A stretch of 6,229 bases of DNA from assembly GCA_007126465.1 (NCBI GenBank), contig SLBE01000221.1:1-6229 (forward strand), given 5' to 3'. Source of the stretch: Syntrophomonadaceae bacterium. Lineage in GTDB: Bacteria; Bacillota; Dethiobacteria; DTU022. A program made the position numbers and the translations under genes. Under the pieces are notes generated by a model. That model ran no database searches, was not told the origin of the DNA, and saw only the letters and a program-made list of their open reading frames with translations. Positions within the stretch are counted from its first letter, which is position 1; each line of letters begins with the position of its first letter. Below are positions 1-5,923 of this stretch, in pieces.

Positions 1-458
1 CCGAACAGTTTACTTTGTGGGGCCAGGTTGGTTCGAGGGTGATTCGCGGAAACCTGCTGGTCCTGCCCATTAACGATGCCCTGCTCTACGTTGAGCCGAT
101 TTTCCTTGAAGCAGATACCGGCGGCCTGCCGGAACTGGCCAGGGTAATCGTAGCCTTTGATGAAACCGTGGTTATGGCCAATACTCTCGAACAGGCTCTG
201 ATCCAGGTCTTTGGTGAAATTGATGAATTGCCTGCTGATATTCCTTTAGACGATCTGCCGGACGATATCGATCTTGACGATCCTTTTCCGGACGTAGATA
301 TTGATATTGAAGCGGAACTGGCTGAACTTATCATGCAGGCCCAGTTAGCCTATGAGGAAGCAATTGAATTACAGCAGCAGGGTGATTGGGCCGGTTATGG
401 AGAAAAAATCAAAGAGCTGGAAGAAATCTTATCAGACCTGGCCAGGTTTAGTCAGTAA
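1..458 (+). CDS. UPF0182 family membrane protein, C-terminal part (5' end outside window)
   Basis: The reading frame is open from base 3 to the TAA at 456-458, giving 151 residues of the C-terminus. UPF0182 proteins are large multi-pass membrane proteins of about 900 residues with an extracytoplasmic region. Their molecular function is not established. The conserved block near the start is recognisable: LWGQVGSRVIRGNLLVLP, then LLYVEPIFL, then LPELARVIVAFDETVVM and a TLEQAL helix (about residues 5-70 of the visible part). Residues 72-105 are extremely acidic, with 16 Asp or Glu and no Lys or Arg, built on repeated D-[IL]-P/D units. The last 45 residues are a charged helical tail containing GDWAGYGEKIKELEEIL, which is common at the end of this family. 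The TTG at 15 is internal and is not the start. The downstream gene begins 61 bases later and no terminator is visible between them, so co-transcription is possible. Confidence 0.88.
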   Translation, partial: EQFTLWGQVGSRVIRGNLLVLPINDALLYVEPIFLEADTGGLPELARVIVAFDETVVMANTLEQALIQVFGEIDELPADIPLDDLPDDIDLDDPFPDVDIDIEAELAELIMQAQLAYEEAIELQQQGDWAGYGEKIKELEEILSDLARFSQ

Positions 459-505
459 ACAGTCCAGAATGGAACCTGGCTTCTAAAATACGGGTCATTT
501 CCTAC

Positions 506-511
506 AGGAGG
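506..511 (+). promoter_or_regulatory. Ribosome binding site for the TTG start at 520
   Basis: AGGAGG lies 8 bases before TTG 520. No ATG or GTG in this frame is comparably placed, and the RNase HI fold begins directly after the TTG (first catalytic Asp at residue 11). The site therefore fixes the unusual TTG start. Confidence 0.85.
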
Positions 512-519
512 CTAGTCAT

Positions 520-2124
520 TTGGCAGCTGACGATTATATAATCTATACAGATGGAGCCTGCTCCGGTAACCCCGGCCCCGGAGGCTGGGGGGCGGTGATA
601 ATGCACGGAAGTGATTTGCAGGAGATCAGCGGCTCTGCCGATAAAACCACCAACCAGCGTATGGAGCTCCAAGCTGCCGTAGAAGCGCTGCGCATGGTTC
701 CTCCCGGCAGCAATGTCAGGCTGCACAGTGACAGCGCGTACCTGGTGAACTGTTTTAACCAGGGCTGGATGAATAACTGGCAGCGCAATGGCTGGCAAAC
801 CAGTAAGAAACAGCCAGTTGAAAACCGCGATCTGTGGCAGCAGCTGCTCGAGCTTTCGGAAAAGAATAAGGTGGAATGGGTAAAAGTTAAGGGTCACAGC
901 AATGATCAGTTAAATGATCGGTGTGACCAGTTAGCCAGGGAAGCAATTTGTTCCGGTGAAAAATTAAAATCGGGCGATATTAACTCAGAAACTGAGGTAG
1001 GACTGCAATGCCCGGAAATTATCAGCAGAAAAACTCGCCGCCTCGGTGTGTTAACCGGCGGTGGGGACTGTCCTGGTTTAAATGCAGTGATCAGGGCTGT
1101 AGTCAAAGGGGCAACCTATAACTATGATACCGATGTAGTCGGTTTTAATAACGGATTCAAAGGGTTAGTTGAAAATGATGCGGCCTTAATCAGTGACCTG
1201 GCAGTGTCCGGAATTCTTAACCGCGGCGGAACTATTTTGGGTACTTCAAACCGTGATAACCCCTTTGACTTCAGGCCCGGCGGATCTGATTATAAGAATA
1301 CCGGCGAAGATCGTTCAGCCGATGCCCTGGCCAACCTGGATCAGTGGGGGATTGAAGCCCTGGTTGTGATCGGGGGCGACGGCAGTTTGCTGCTGGCCCA
1401 CCGTTTCAGTGAACTTGGTGTGCCGATCCTGGGTATACCGAAGACTATAGATAATGATTTGCCGGCAACTGATGTTACCTTCGGTTTTGATTCGGCTGTA
1501 ACCACTGCTACCGAAGCGATTGATAAAATTCACACCACTGCTGAATCTCACCACCGGGTTATGGTAGTAGAAGTAATGGGCCGTTATGCCGGATGGATTG
1601 CGTTACAGGCCGGAATGGCCGGTGGAGGCGACATTATTTTAATCCCGGAACTGCCTTTTGAATACCCGGTTATTATTGATAAAATCATGGAACGCCGCCG
1701 CAGGGGTAAGAAATTCAGTATTATTGTTGCCGCTGAGGGCGCTCATCCTGCAGGAGAAGAACCGGTTTACCAGGAAAAAGGTGAAATTAAAAGGCTTGGC
1801 GGAATCGGCGACCTGGTTGCAGGTGAGATCGAAAAAAGAACCGAAATGGAAAGCAGGGCAACTGTCCTTGGCCACCTGCAGCGGGGAGGCAGTCCAACTT
1901 CCTATGATCGGGTGCTGGCCACCCGTTTTGGTGTTAAGGCCGTGGAACTTTTTCAGGCCGGCCAATACGATCAAATGGTCTGTCTCAGGGGTAACCAGAT
2001 TGAATCAGTTCCTTTAGCAGAGGCGGTTAAGGGTACCAAGCGTGTAGATCCTGACAGTGAACAGGTTAAAGCGGCAATTGCGGTGGGAACATCTTTCGGC
2101 TGCAGGTTAGGTGAAAATTGTTAA
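520..2124 (+). CDS. rnhA-pfkA: Ribonuclease HI fused in frame to 6-phosphofructokinase (or two genes joined by an indel)
   Basis: This is a single 534-residue frame with two complete enzymes. Residues 1-145 are RNase HI, which cuts the RNA strand of RNA-DNA hybrids: YTDGACSGNPGPGG at the N-terminus, catalytic D11, E49, D71 and D136, and H126 in VKGHS. The spacing matches E. coli D10, E48, D70, D134 and H124. Residues 173-530 are a phosphofructokinase making fructose 1,6-bisphosphate in glycolysis: GVLTGGGDCPG (176-186), IGGDGS (284-289), PKTIDND (307-313, catalytic base D311), MGRYAGW (353-359), AAEG (404-407) and HLQRGG (452-457). Gly288 corresponds to E. coli Gly104, which favours ATP over pyrophosphate. 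Lys308, at the Gly124 position, is typical of group III enzymes that include pyrophosphate users. The two domains are normally separate proteins. The linker (146-172) has no ATG, GTG or TTG in frame, yet an SD-preceded ATG lies one frame off at 1008. If the AAAAA at 1029-1033 were four A, rnhA would end at 1054 and pfk would start at 1008. The domain calls are near certain; the fusion is not. Confidence 0.85.
   Translation: MAADDYIIYTDGACSGNPGPGGWGAVIMHGSDLQEISGSADKTTNQRMELQAAVEALRMVPPGSNVRLHSDSAYLVNCFNQGWMNNWQRNGWQTSKKQPVENRDLWQQLLELSEKNKVEWVKVKGHSNDQLNDRCDQLAREAICSGEKLKSGDINSETEVGLQCPEIISRKTRRLGVLTGGGDCPGLNAVIRAVVKGATYNYDTDVVGFNNGFKGLVENDAALISDLAVSGILNRGGTILGTSNRDNPFDFRPGGSDYKNTGEDRSADALANLDQWGIEALVVIGGDGSLLLAHRFSELGVPILGIPKTIDNDLPATDVTFGFDSAVTTATEAIDKIHTTAESHHRVMVVEVMGRYAGWIALQAGMAGGGDIILIPELPFEYPVIIDKIMERRRRGKKFSIIVAAEGAHPAGEEPVYQEKGEIKRLGGIGDLVAGEIEKRTEMESRATVLGHLQRGGSPTSYDRVLATRFGVKAVELFQAGQYDQMVCLRGNQIESVPLAEAVKGTKRVDPDSEQVKAAIAVGTSFGCRLGENC
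994..1010 (+). promoter_or_regulatory. Ribosome binding site plus out-of-frame ATG before the phosphofructokinase domain
   Basis: GAGGT (994-998) is followed by ATG at 1008-1010 with 9 bases between, a normal translation start. The ATG opens MPGNYQQK in a frame one base off from both domains. Removing one A from the AAAAA run at 1029-1033 joins it directly to TRRLGVLTGGG, a typical phosphofructokinase N-terminus. This is either the true kinase start (with an indel in this sequence or this strain) or a relic of a start abandoned after fusion. Confidence 0.6.
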
Positions 2125-2919
2125 CACCATTAGCCCTGTAAAAAGCAGTATGATTAAAATACAGGCTATATCCACCCTGCCCATGTGCAGGGTTTTCATT
2201 TTAGTTCTTCCCTTACCACCGGTGTAACTTCTTGATTCCATAGCTACAATTAAGTCTTCAGCCCGCCGGAATGCATTGATAAACAGTGGCAAAAAGACAG
2301 GAAATATTTTTCTGGTTTTCTGGATGAAATTACCGCGGTCGAAAGCAACTCCCCTGGCCATCTGGGCTTTAACTATTTTGTCAAGTTCTTCAGCCAGGAT
2401 TAATACAAAGCGCAGGGCGATAACCATGGTCATAACGAGCTCCTGGGTGGGGAGACCAATCTTTTTAAGGGGTCTGAGCAGGCTTTCCAGCCCGTCAGTC
2501 AGGCTGACAATGGAAGTGGTCAGGGTTAAGATCGTGGTTACCGTAAAGAGGAATAGAACCCGCAGGGTTATCATATTACCCAGGTGCAGTCCGGCGTCTG
2601 TTGCAGAAAATATCCACCAGGAGAAAATGACATCGGCATCCGGTGAAGAATGCAAAAAGAGCTGAAAGGCCCACATCAAAACCAGGACCGGAAGCATTGG
2701 TTTTAAGCCGCGCAGCGCGTATCCCGGCGGAATGCCGGCAGCTGCTATAACAGCTGAAATGAAAAGAAAGAAGTAACCATAAGCCTGGTATGAATTTATT
2801 AACAGGAGAATTACAATCAGGATAGTAGAAGCAATTATTTTTGTCCTGGGATCCAGACGGTGAACGGCTGTATTGCCCGGCAGGTAAACTCCCAGGGTAA
2901 TATTTTTTGTCAATTCCAT
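2107..2919 (-). CDS. ecfT: ECF transporter transmembrane coupling protein EcfT
   Basis: This 270-residue protein has the usual length and layout for EcfT, the membrane scaffold that links the S component to the two ATPases in energy-coupling factor importers. LDPRTK at 22-27 is the characteristic N-terminal motif, preceding the first membrane segments (about 28-63). Further segments lie around 74-90 and 115-135, and a last one at about 250-268. The cytoplasmic coupling region (about 140-240) carries a canonical Ala-Arg-Gly motif at 188-190 (QMARGVAF). A second motif at 226-232 reads AMESRSY where AMEARGY-like sequence is usual, so Arg230 is kept but the Gly is Ser. The ATG overlaps the TAA of ecfA2 by one base (TAATG), and AGGTGAGGG lies just upstream, so translation is coupled. 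It is the last gene of the operon, and its 3' end overlaps the convergent kinase gene by 18 bases. Confidence 0.93.
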   Translation of the reverse strand: MELTKNITLGVYLPGNTAVHRLDPRTKIIASTILIVILLLINSYQAYGYFFLFISAVIAAAGIPPGYALRGLKPMLPVLVLMWAFQLFLHSSPDADVIFSWWIFSATDAGLHLGNMITLRVLFLFTVTTILTLTTSIVSLTDGLESLLRPLKKIGLPTQELVMTMVIALRFVLILAEELDKIVKAQMARGVAFDRGNFIQKTRKIFPVFLPLFINAFRRAEDLIVAMESRSYTGGKGRTKMKTLHMGRVDIACILIILLFTGLMVLTIFT

Positions 2920-3785
2920 TATTCCCTCACCTGCCCTTCTTGCAGGCTGTCAAGAATTGACTGCAGTATTTCATCAAATTTTAGCAATGCAGGATCGATG
3001 TTAAAACCCTGTTGATGCAAATCAATGGCAAGAGTCATTAATTCGGGAAGTTCGAGGCCAATATCTCTCAATTTTTCCGGTTGATTGAATACATTTATTT
3101 TCAGGTCATCGAAAGCTATCCTACCCTGGTCGATCACAATTACTCTTTCAGCAAGTTCTGCAATTTCATCCATGCTATTGGAAATATAGATAATAGTAAT
3201 TTGCTTTTCAGAATGCAATCTTTTGACAACAGCCAGGATCTCGTCTCGACCTCTTGGATCAAGACCTGCTGTAATGTCATCTAACACCAGGGTTTTAGGT
3301 TTACAGGCCAAGACTCCGGCAATAGCAGTTCGTCTTTTTTGTCCCCCGCTTAAGGCAAAAATATCCCGGGAATAAAAAGTGTCATAATCAAGACCAACCT
3401 GGGACATCGCTTCCTTTACCCTTGCTGCAACATCTTCGGACGGTAAGCCCTGGTTGCGGGGTCCGAACGCAATATCTTCACCTACGCATGATGCAAAAAG
3501 CTGGTAGTCCGGGTTTTGAAAAACATATCCGACTTCGTGGCGCAGCTTTACAAGATCTGCCTTTTTGTCAGCAGTATTTATACCATTAACGATAACTTTT
3601 CCTGACTGAGGAATAAAAAGTGCATTAAAGTGCTGGGCCAGGGTTGTTTTTCCCGATTGGGTGGGGCCGATTATTCCGACAACTTCTCCGTCGTTAATCC
3701 GCAGGTGAACATCATATAAGACCTTTTTCTCAAAAGGAGTTCCTTTTTTATAACTATAATTAAGACCGGTTACTTCAATTGGCAT
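2919..3785 (-). CDS. ecfA2: ECF transporter ATP-binding protein EcfA2, with degenerate catalytic residues
   Basis: This 288-residue ABC ATPase of the CbiO/EcfA type forms a cytoplasmic heterodimer with the neighbouring EcfA1 to power substrate import. Visible elements are Walker A GPTQSGKT (40-47), Q-loop Q90 in VFQNPDYQL, an intact signature LSGGQKRR (145-152), Walker B LVLDD (166-170), D-loop GLDP and the switch region YISNSMDE (200-207). The EcfA2 assignment rests on gene order and on likeness to the LSGGQMRRVAIAG and TAGLDPRGR pattern of EcfA2. Two key residues deviate. Asp170 (GAC, 3276-3278) stands where the catalytic Glu is expected, and Asn203 (AAT, 3177-3179) where the switch His is expected. 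Each is one base change from consensus. Walker A Lys46 is kept, so ATP binding is still likely while hydrolysis at this site should be weak. The ATG lies inside the end of ecfA1 (16-base overlap) with a GAAAGG site just before it. Confidence 0.93.
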   Translation of the reverse strand: MPIEVTGLNYSYKKGTPFEKKVLYDVHLRINDGEVVGIIGPTQSGKTTLAQHFNALFIPQSGKVIVNGINTADKKADLVKLRHEVGYVFQNPDYQLFASCVGEDIAFGPRNQGLPSEDVAARVKEAMSQVGLDYDTFYSRDIFALSGGQKRRTAIAGVLACKPKTLVLDDITAGLDPRGRDEILAVVKRLHSEKQITIIYISNSMDEIAELAERVIVIDQGRIAFDDLKINVFNQPEKLRDIGLELPELMTLAIDLHQQGFNIDPALLKFDEILQSILDSLQEGQVRE

Positions 3786-4621
3786 AACCTTTCAACTATC
3801 TCCCTGGTGTGAATAATATTATCGTCCAGGTCAATACCGTGAAGCTTTAAGCTTCTGGCCAGCCTGGTGGCAACCGGGAAATCAAGACCATAGTCGAGAA
3901 TTTTACCATCCTGGTAAAATATTTCGGTAGGGGTTCCTTCCATCATAATAAAACCCTGGTCCATCACAATCATTCTATCGCAATGAACAACTTCGTTCAT
4001 ATAATGCGTAAGCAGGATAATTGTGATTTCTTCTTCACGGTTAAGGCGCAGGATGTTGTCAATTACTTCGCGCCTGCTGCGCGGATCAAGGTGGGCTGTA
4101 GGTTCATCCATAACAATACATTTTGGTCGCATGGCAAGAACCCCGGCGATAGCGACCAGCTGTTTTTGCCCTTCAGATAGCTGGTTGGGCGACTCCTGTC
4201 TTAGATGTTCCAGATTTAGGGTCAACAGGGCATGGTCGACCCGTTTCCTGATTATATCAGGAGGCAGGCCCAGGTTCTCCGGCCCGAAAGCAATATCTTC
4301 CTCAACGATACTGCTCACCAGTTGATTGTCCGGATTTTGAAATACCATTCCCACTGTTTTCCGGATAGAAGGAATATTTTCGCGGCTTGAAGTAGAAAGG
4401 CCGCTAATCAGCACTTCACCCTCATCTGGTGTTAGCAAACCGTTGAAATGACGGGCCAGGGTAGATTTTCCGGATCCATTTTGACCTGTTATAGCAAGTA
4501 TTTCTCCCTGCCTGACATGCATGTTTACTTCTCTTAAAGCTTGGACTTGCCTATCGCTGCCGGTCCGATATGCATACGACAGGTCAAATGTTTCTATTAA
4601 AGGATTCAAAATAAACATCAC
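3770..4621 (-). CDS. ecfA1: ECF transporter ATP-binding protein EcfA1, with altered signature motif
   Basis: This 283-residue ABC ATPase is the partner of EcfA2. Walker A GQNGSGKS (46-53), Q-loop Q95 in VFQNPDNQL, Walker B IVMDEP (169-174, catalytic Glu173) and switch His206 in LLTHYMNE are all canonical. The signature at 148-152 is LSEGQ instead of LSGGQ (Glu150, GAA at 4172-4174), followed by KQL where KQR is usual. In ABC dimers the signature of one subunit acts on ATP held by the other, so this change affects the site formed with the already altered Walker B and switch of EcfA2. The C-terminal region after about residue 235 is the usual EcfA tail. Translation probably starts at GTG 4621 or ATG 4618. 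No strong ribosome binding site is present, and the S-component stop lies 9 bases upstream, so coupling is likely. The coordinate given uses the GTG. Confidence 0.93.
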   Translation of the reverse strand: MMFILNPLIETFDLSYAYRTGSDRQVQALREVNMHVRQGEILAITGQNGSGKSTLARHFNGLLTPDEGEVLISGLSTSSRENIPSIRKTVGMVFQNPDNQLVSSIVEEDIAFGPENLGLPPDIIRKRVDHALLTLNLEHLRQESPNQLSEGQKQLVAIAGVLAMRPKCIVMDEPTAHLDPRSRREVIDNILRLNREEEITIILLTHYMNEVVHCDRMIVMDQGFIMMEGTPTEIFYQDGKILDYGLDFPVATRLARSLKLHGIDLDDNIIHTREIVERLCQLK

Positions 4622-4630
4622 CTAATAGTT

Positions 4631-5173
4631 TTATTTTTTTATTGATGTCTGTTCATCAACCGGCCTGACCCGTTGTATGCCTTTTACCAGGACTACCGTA
4701 AGGATTGCTGCAACAATAAGTTCAGGTATACCGTGCAGGACCCCGATAGATATAGAAACCTCCGCAGGCAGGTACCCCCTCCAGGTAGCCATGGTCATTA
4801 CTAGGACCGTATTAGTTGCAGCGCCAAAAGCTCCGGCCAGGGCGTAAGCCATGATAGTGTTAATTCTTTTAGTCAGAAAGTAAATCAGGTATGCTAGCGG
4901 GCCAATGAAAAGACGGGGTAGGATGGATACAAGTGGGTCGGCAAAAAAAGGTGCGCCGGGTTGTAGGAAGCTAAAAAGCCCAAATATAGCTCCGGTAATC
5001 AGACCGACGACCGGACCTTCAAGGATAGCACCAAGGATAACGGGAATATGCATAATAGTGGCATGCCCGGCAGGTGTAGGAACAGGGATAAAACCAAGTC
5101 TGGTTACCCCCAGAAGAATAGAGATGGCACCAAGGATTCCTGATATTACAATTTTGCGGACTGATAAGTTCAA
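4631..5173 (-). CDS. ECF transporter S component (substrate-binding membrane protein), substrate unknown
   Basis: This is a small, very hydrophobic protein of 180 residues with about six membrane segments, as expected for the S subunit that captures a vitamin or other micronutrient for the ECF module. Recognisable family features are the loop LGFIPVPTPAGHATIMHIPV, then EGPVVGLITGAIFGLFSF and PLVSILPRLFIG. These resemble the ECF_trnsprt (PF12822-like) group, which includes riboflavin, folate and pantothenate carriers. I cannot assign the substrate; a pantothenate-type carrier is one weak possibility. An upstream TTG at 5206 would add 11 residues, but it has no ribosome binding site. GGGAGG at 5183-5188 sits 9 bases before the TTG at 5173, so I chose that start. 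It is the first gene of the operon, directly upstream of ecfA1-ecfA2-ecfT, which suggests a dedicated rather than shared module. Confidence 0.88.
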   Translation of the reverse strand: MNLSVRKIVISGILGAISILLGVTRLGFIPVPTPAGHATIMHIPVILGAILEGPVVGLITGAIFGLFSFLQPGAPFFADPLVSILPRLFIGPLAYLIYFLTKRINTIMAYALAGAFGAATNTVLVMTMATWRGYLPAEVSISIGVLHGIPELIVAAILTVVLVKGIQRVRPVDEQTSIKK

Positions 5174-5182
5174 TTTATTGTT

Positions 5183-5188
5183 CCTCCC
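5183..5188 (-). promoter_or_regulatory. Ribosome binding site deciding the S-component TTG start
   Basis: On the minus strand GGGAGG is followed by 9 A/T-rich bases and then TTG (5173-5171). This places the start after the site, not at the TTG 5206 upstream of it, and trims 11 residues of non-membrane sequence from the N-terminus. Confidence 0.7.
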
Positions 5189-5318
5189 AGTACTGAAATT
5201 AACCAACTGTAGGTTCTACATAATTGGAGGGGAATCCTTCATAATTACAAAAAATCTGGATTGTATGGTTTCAATAATGTTGAAGGCAGAAGGAATAATC
5301 GAGACGGGCAGCGAATTT

Positions 5319-5346
5319 ATAATGCTGTATAAAGCTGAAGTGTCAG
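5319..5346 (-). promoter_or_regulatory. Candidate promoter of the ECF operon
   Basis: Minus-strand CTGACA (5346-5341) matches TTGACA at five of six positions. It is followed after 16 bases by CATTAT (5324-5319, four of six to TATAAT). An overlapping TATAAA (5321-5316) would give a 19-base spacer. It lies about 145 bases before the S-component start, leaving room for a leader. This was found by eye only, and matches of this quality occur by chance in A/T-rich DNA. Confidence 0.25.
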
Positions 5347-5434
5347 CGAGTTAAGCTATTTTCTGAAGGCAAACGCAATTGAATATGACCAGGTATTTAC
5401 ATAAAAAAAAGAAGCAGCTTAAGGGGGTTATAAG

Positions 5435-5857
5435 ATGAATAAAAGAACAGCTATAATCTTAACAGTAATGATAATTACTATTTTTGTGATGACTTCCTGC
5501 GGCGAGGGAGAAGAACAGATGCGAACACCGGGCAGCACATCCGTAGGCGGTGCTGTTATTTTGACCGGACCGGAGATTGATGATGAATGGGAAATAGTAG
5601 AACCGCAGGTTTACTTTTCTGCCAATGAAGAATTTTATTTTCATTTTCACAATAACCTGGCTTTTGATAGCGAGCAGGTAACAATCCAGCTAATTGATAA
5701 CCGGAATGAGGAAGTCCTGGCAGAAAACGTCTTTGAAGTCGACCCGGAAGAAAAAGTACTGGTTGACATGGTATGGTTCGGAAACGAAGGGATGTATACA
5801 ATAAAGGCTTTGGTTGATGAGGAAATAAGAGCCACCAGGGAAGTGCTAATCGAGTAA
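5435..5857 (+). CDS. Small predicted lipoprotein with a beta-rich domain, function unknown
   Basis: This is a 140-residue protein. A charged N-terminus (MNKR) and hydrophobic stretch (about 6-19) lead to MTSC with Cys22, a plausible lipobox (Met -3, Thr -2, Ser -1) followed by Gly. It should thus be exported and anchored by lipid to the outer face of the membrane. After a flexible segment (about 23-40), residues 55-140 alternate hydrophobic and polar residues in short strands: VYFSANEEFYFHFHNN, VTIQLIDNRNEEVLAENVF, KVLVDMVWFGNEGMYTIKALVD. This pattern suggests a single immunoglobulin-like beta sandwich, perhaps a binding or adapter module. I do not recognise the family. AAGGGGG at 5421-5427 lies 7 bases before the ATG. 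The gene is divergent from the ECF operon and is followed by its own terminator, so it is probably transcribed alone. Confidence 0.82.
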   Translation: MNKRTAIILTVMIITIFVMTSCGEGEEQMRTPGSTSVGGAVILTGPEIDDEWEIVEPQVYFSANEEFYFHFHNNLAFDSEQVTIQLIDNRNEEVLAENVFEVDPEEKVLVDMVWFGNEGMYTIKALVDEEIRATREVLIE

Positions 5858-5896
5858 AAGATTTGTTACATCATTATCGCAGTTGATATATTCTAT

Positions 5897-5923
5897 AAAG
5901 CATGCGTAGTCATGCTTTTTTTT
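5897..5923 (+). terminator. Intrinsic terminator after the lipoprotein gene
   Basis: AAAGCATG (5897-5904) pairs perfectly with CATGCTTT (5911-5918) across a six-base loop, and the T run continues to 5923. It begins 39 bases after the lipoprotein stop. The stem is A/T-rich at its base but the shape is typical. The flanking A and T runs could also give partial function on the minus strand. Confidence 0.8.

Larger units (their letters stand above)
5174..5434. other. Divergent intergenic region between the ECF operon and the lipoprotein gene
   Basis: These 261 bases must hold promoters for both directions. I see a candidate minus-strand promoter (5319-5346) and three small inverted repeats: 5208-5220 (TGTAG, 3-base gap, CTACA), 5334-5347 (GCTGA, AGTG loop, TCAGC) and 5272-5286 (TTCAA, 5-base gap, TTGAA, read on the minus strand). 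An 8-base direct repeat TGAAGGCA occurs at 5281 and 5364. I recognise no known vitamin riboswitch core, such as those for TPP, FMN or cobalamin. A short plus-strand frame to 5354 lacks a start with a ribosome binding site, and I do not call it. Confidence 0.5.

Noticed and set aside
502..897. Open frame of about 130 codons on the minus strand across the RNase HI region
   Set aside because: It lies wholly antisense to a well-supported enzyme domain, has no recognisable motifs and no ribosome binding site.
1027..1034. Possible programmed frameshift site before the kinase domain
   Set aside because: The run has five A after a G, not the canonical A AAA AAC heptamer, and the shift needed from the 1008 ATG frame is +1. 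An indel or a real fusion explains it more simply.
5206..5206. TTG at 5206 as start of the S component (191 residues)
   Set aside because: There is no ribosome binding site upstream, whereas GGGAGG at 5183-5188 is ideally placed for the TTG at 5173.
5334..5347. GCTGA-AGTG-TCAGC hairpin as a terminator
   Set aside because: The stem is only five pairs and no T run follows on either strand.
4905..5354. Plus-strand open frame across the S-component gene and into the intergenic region
   Set aside because: Most of it is antisense to the S component. The part after 5206 has no start preceded by a ribosome binding site and no recognisable sequence.
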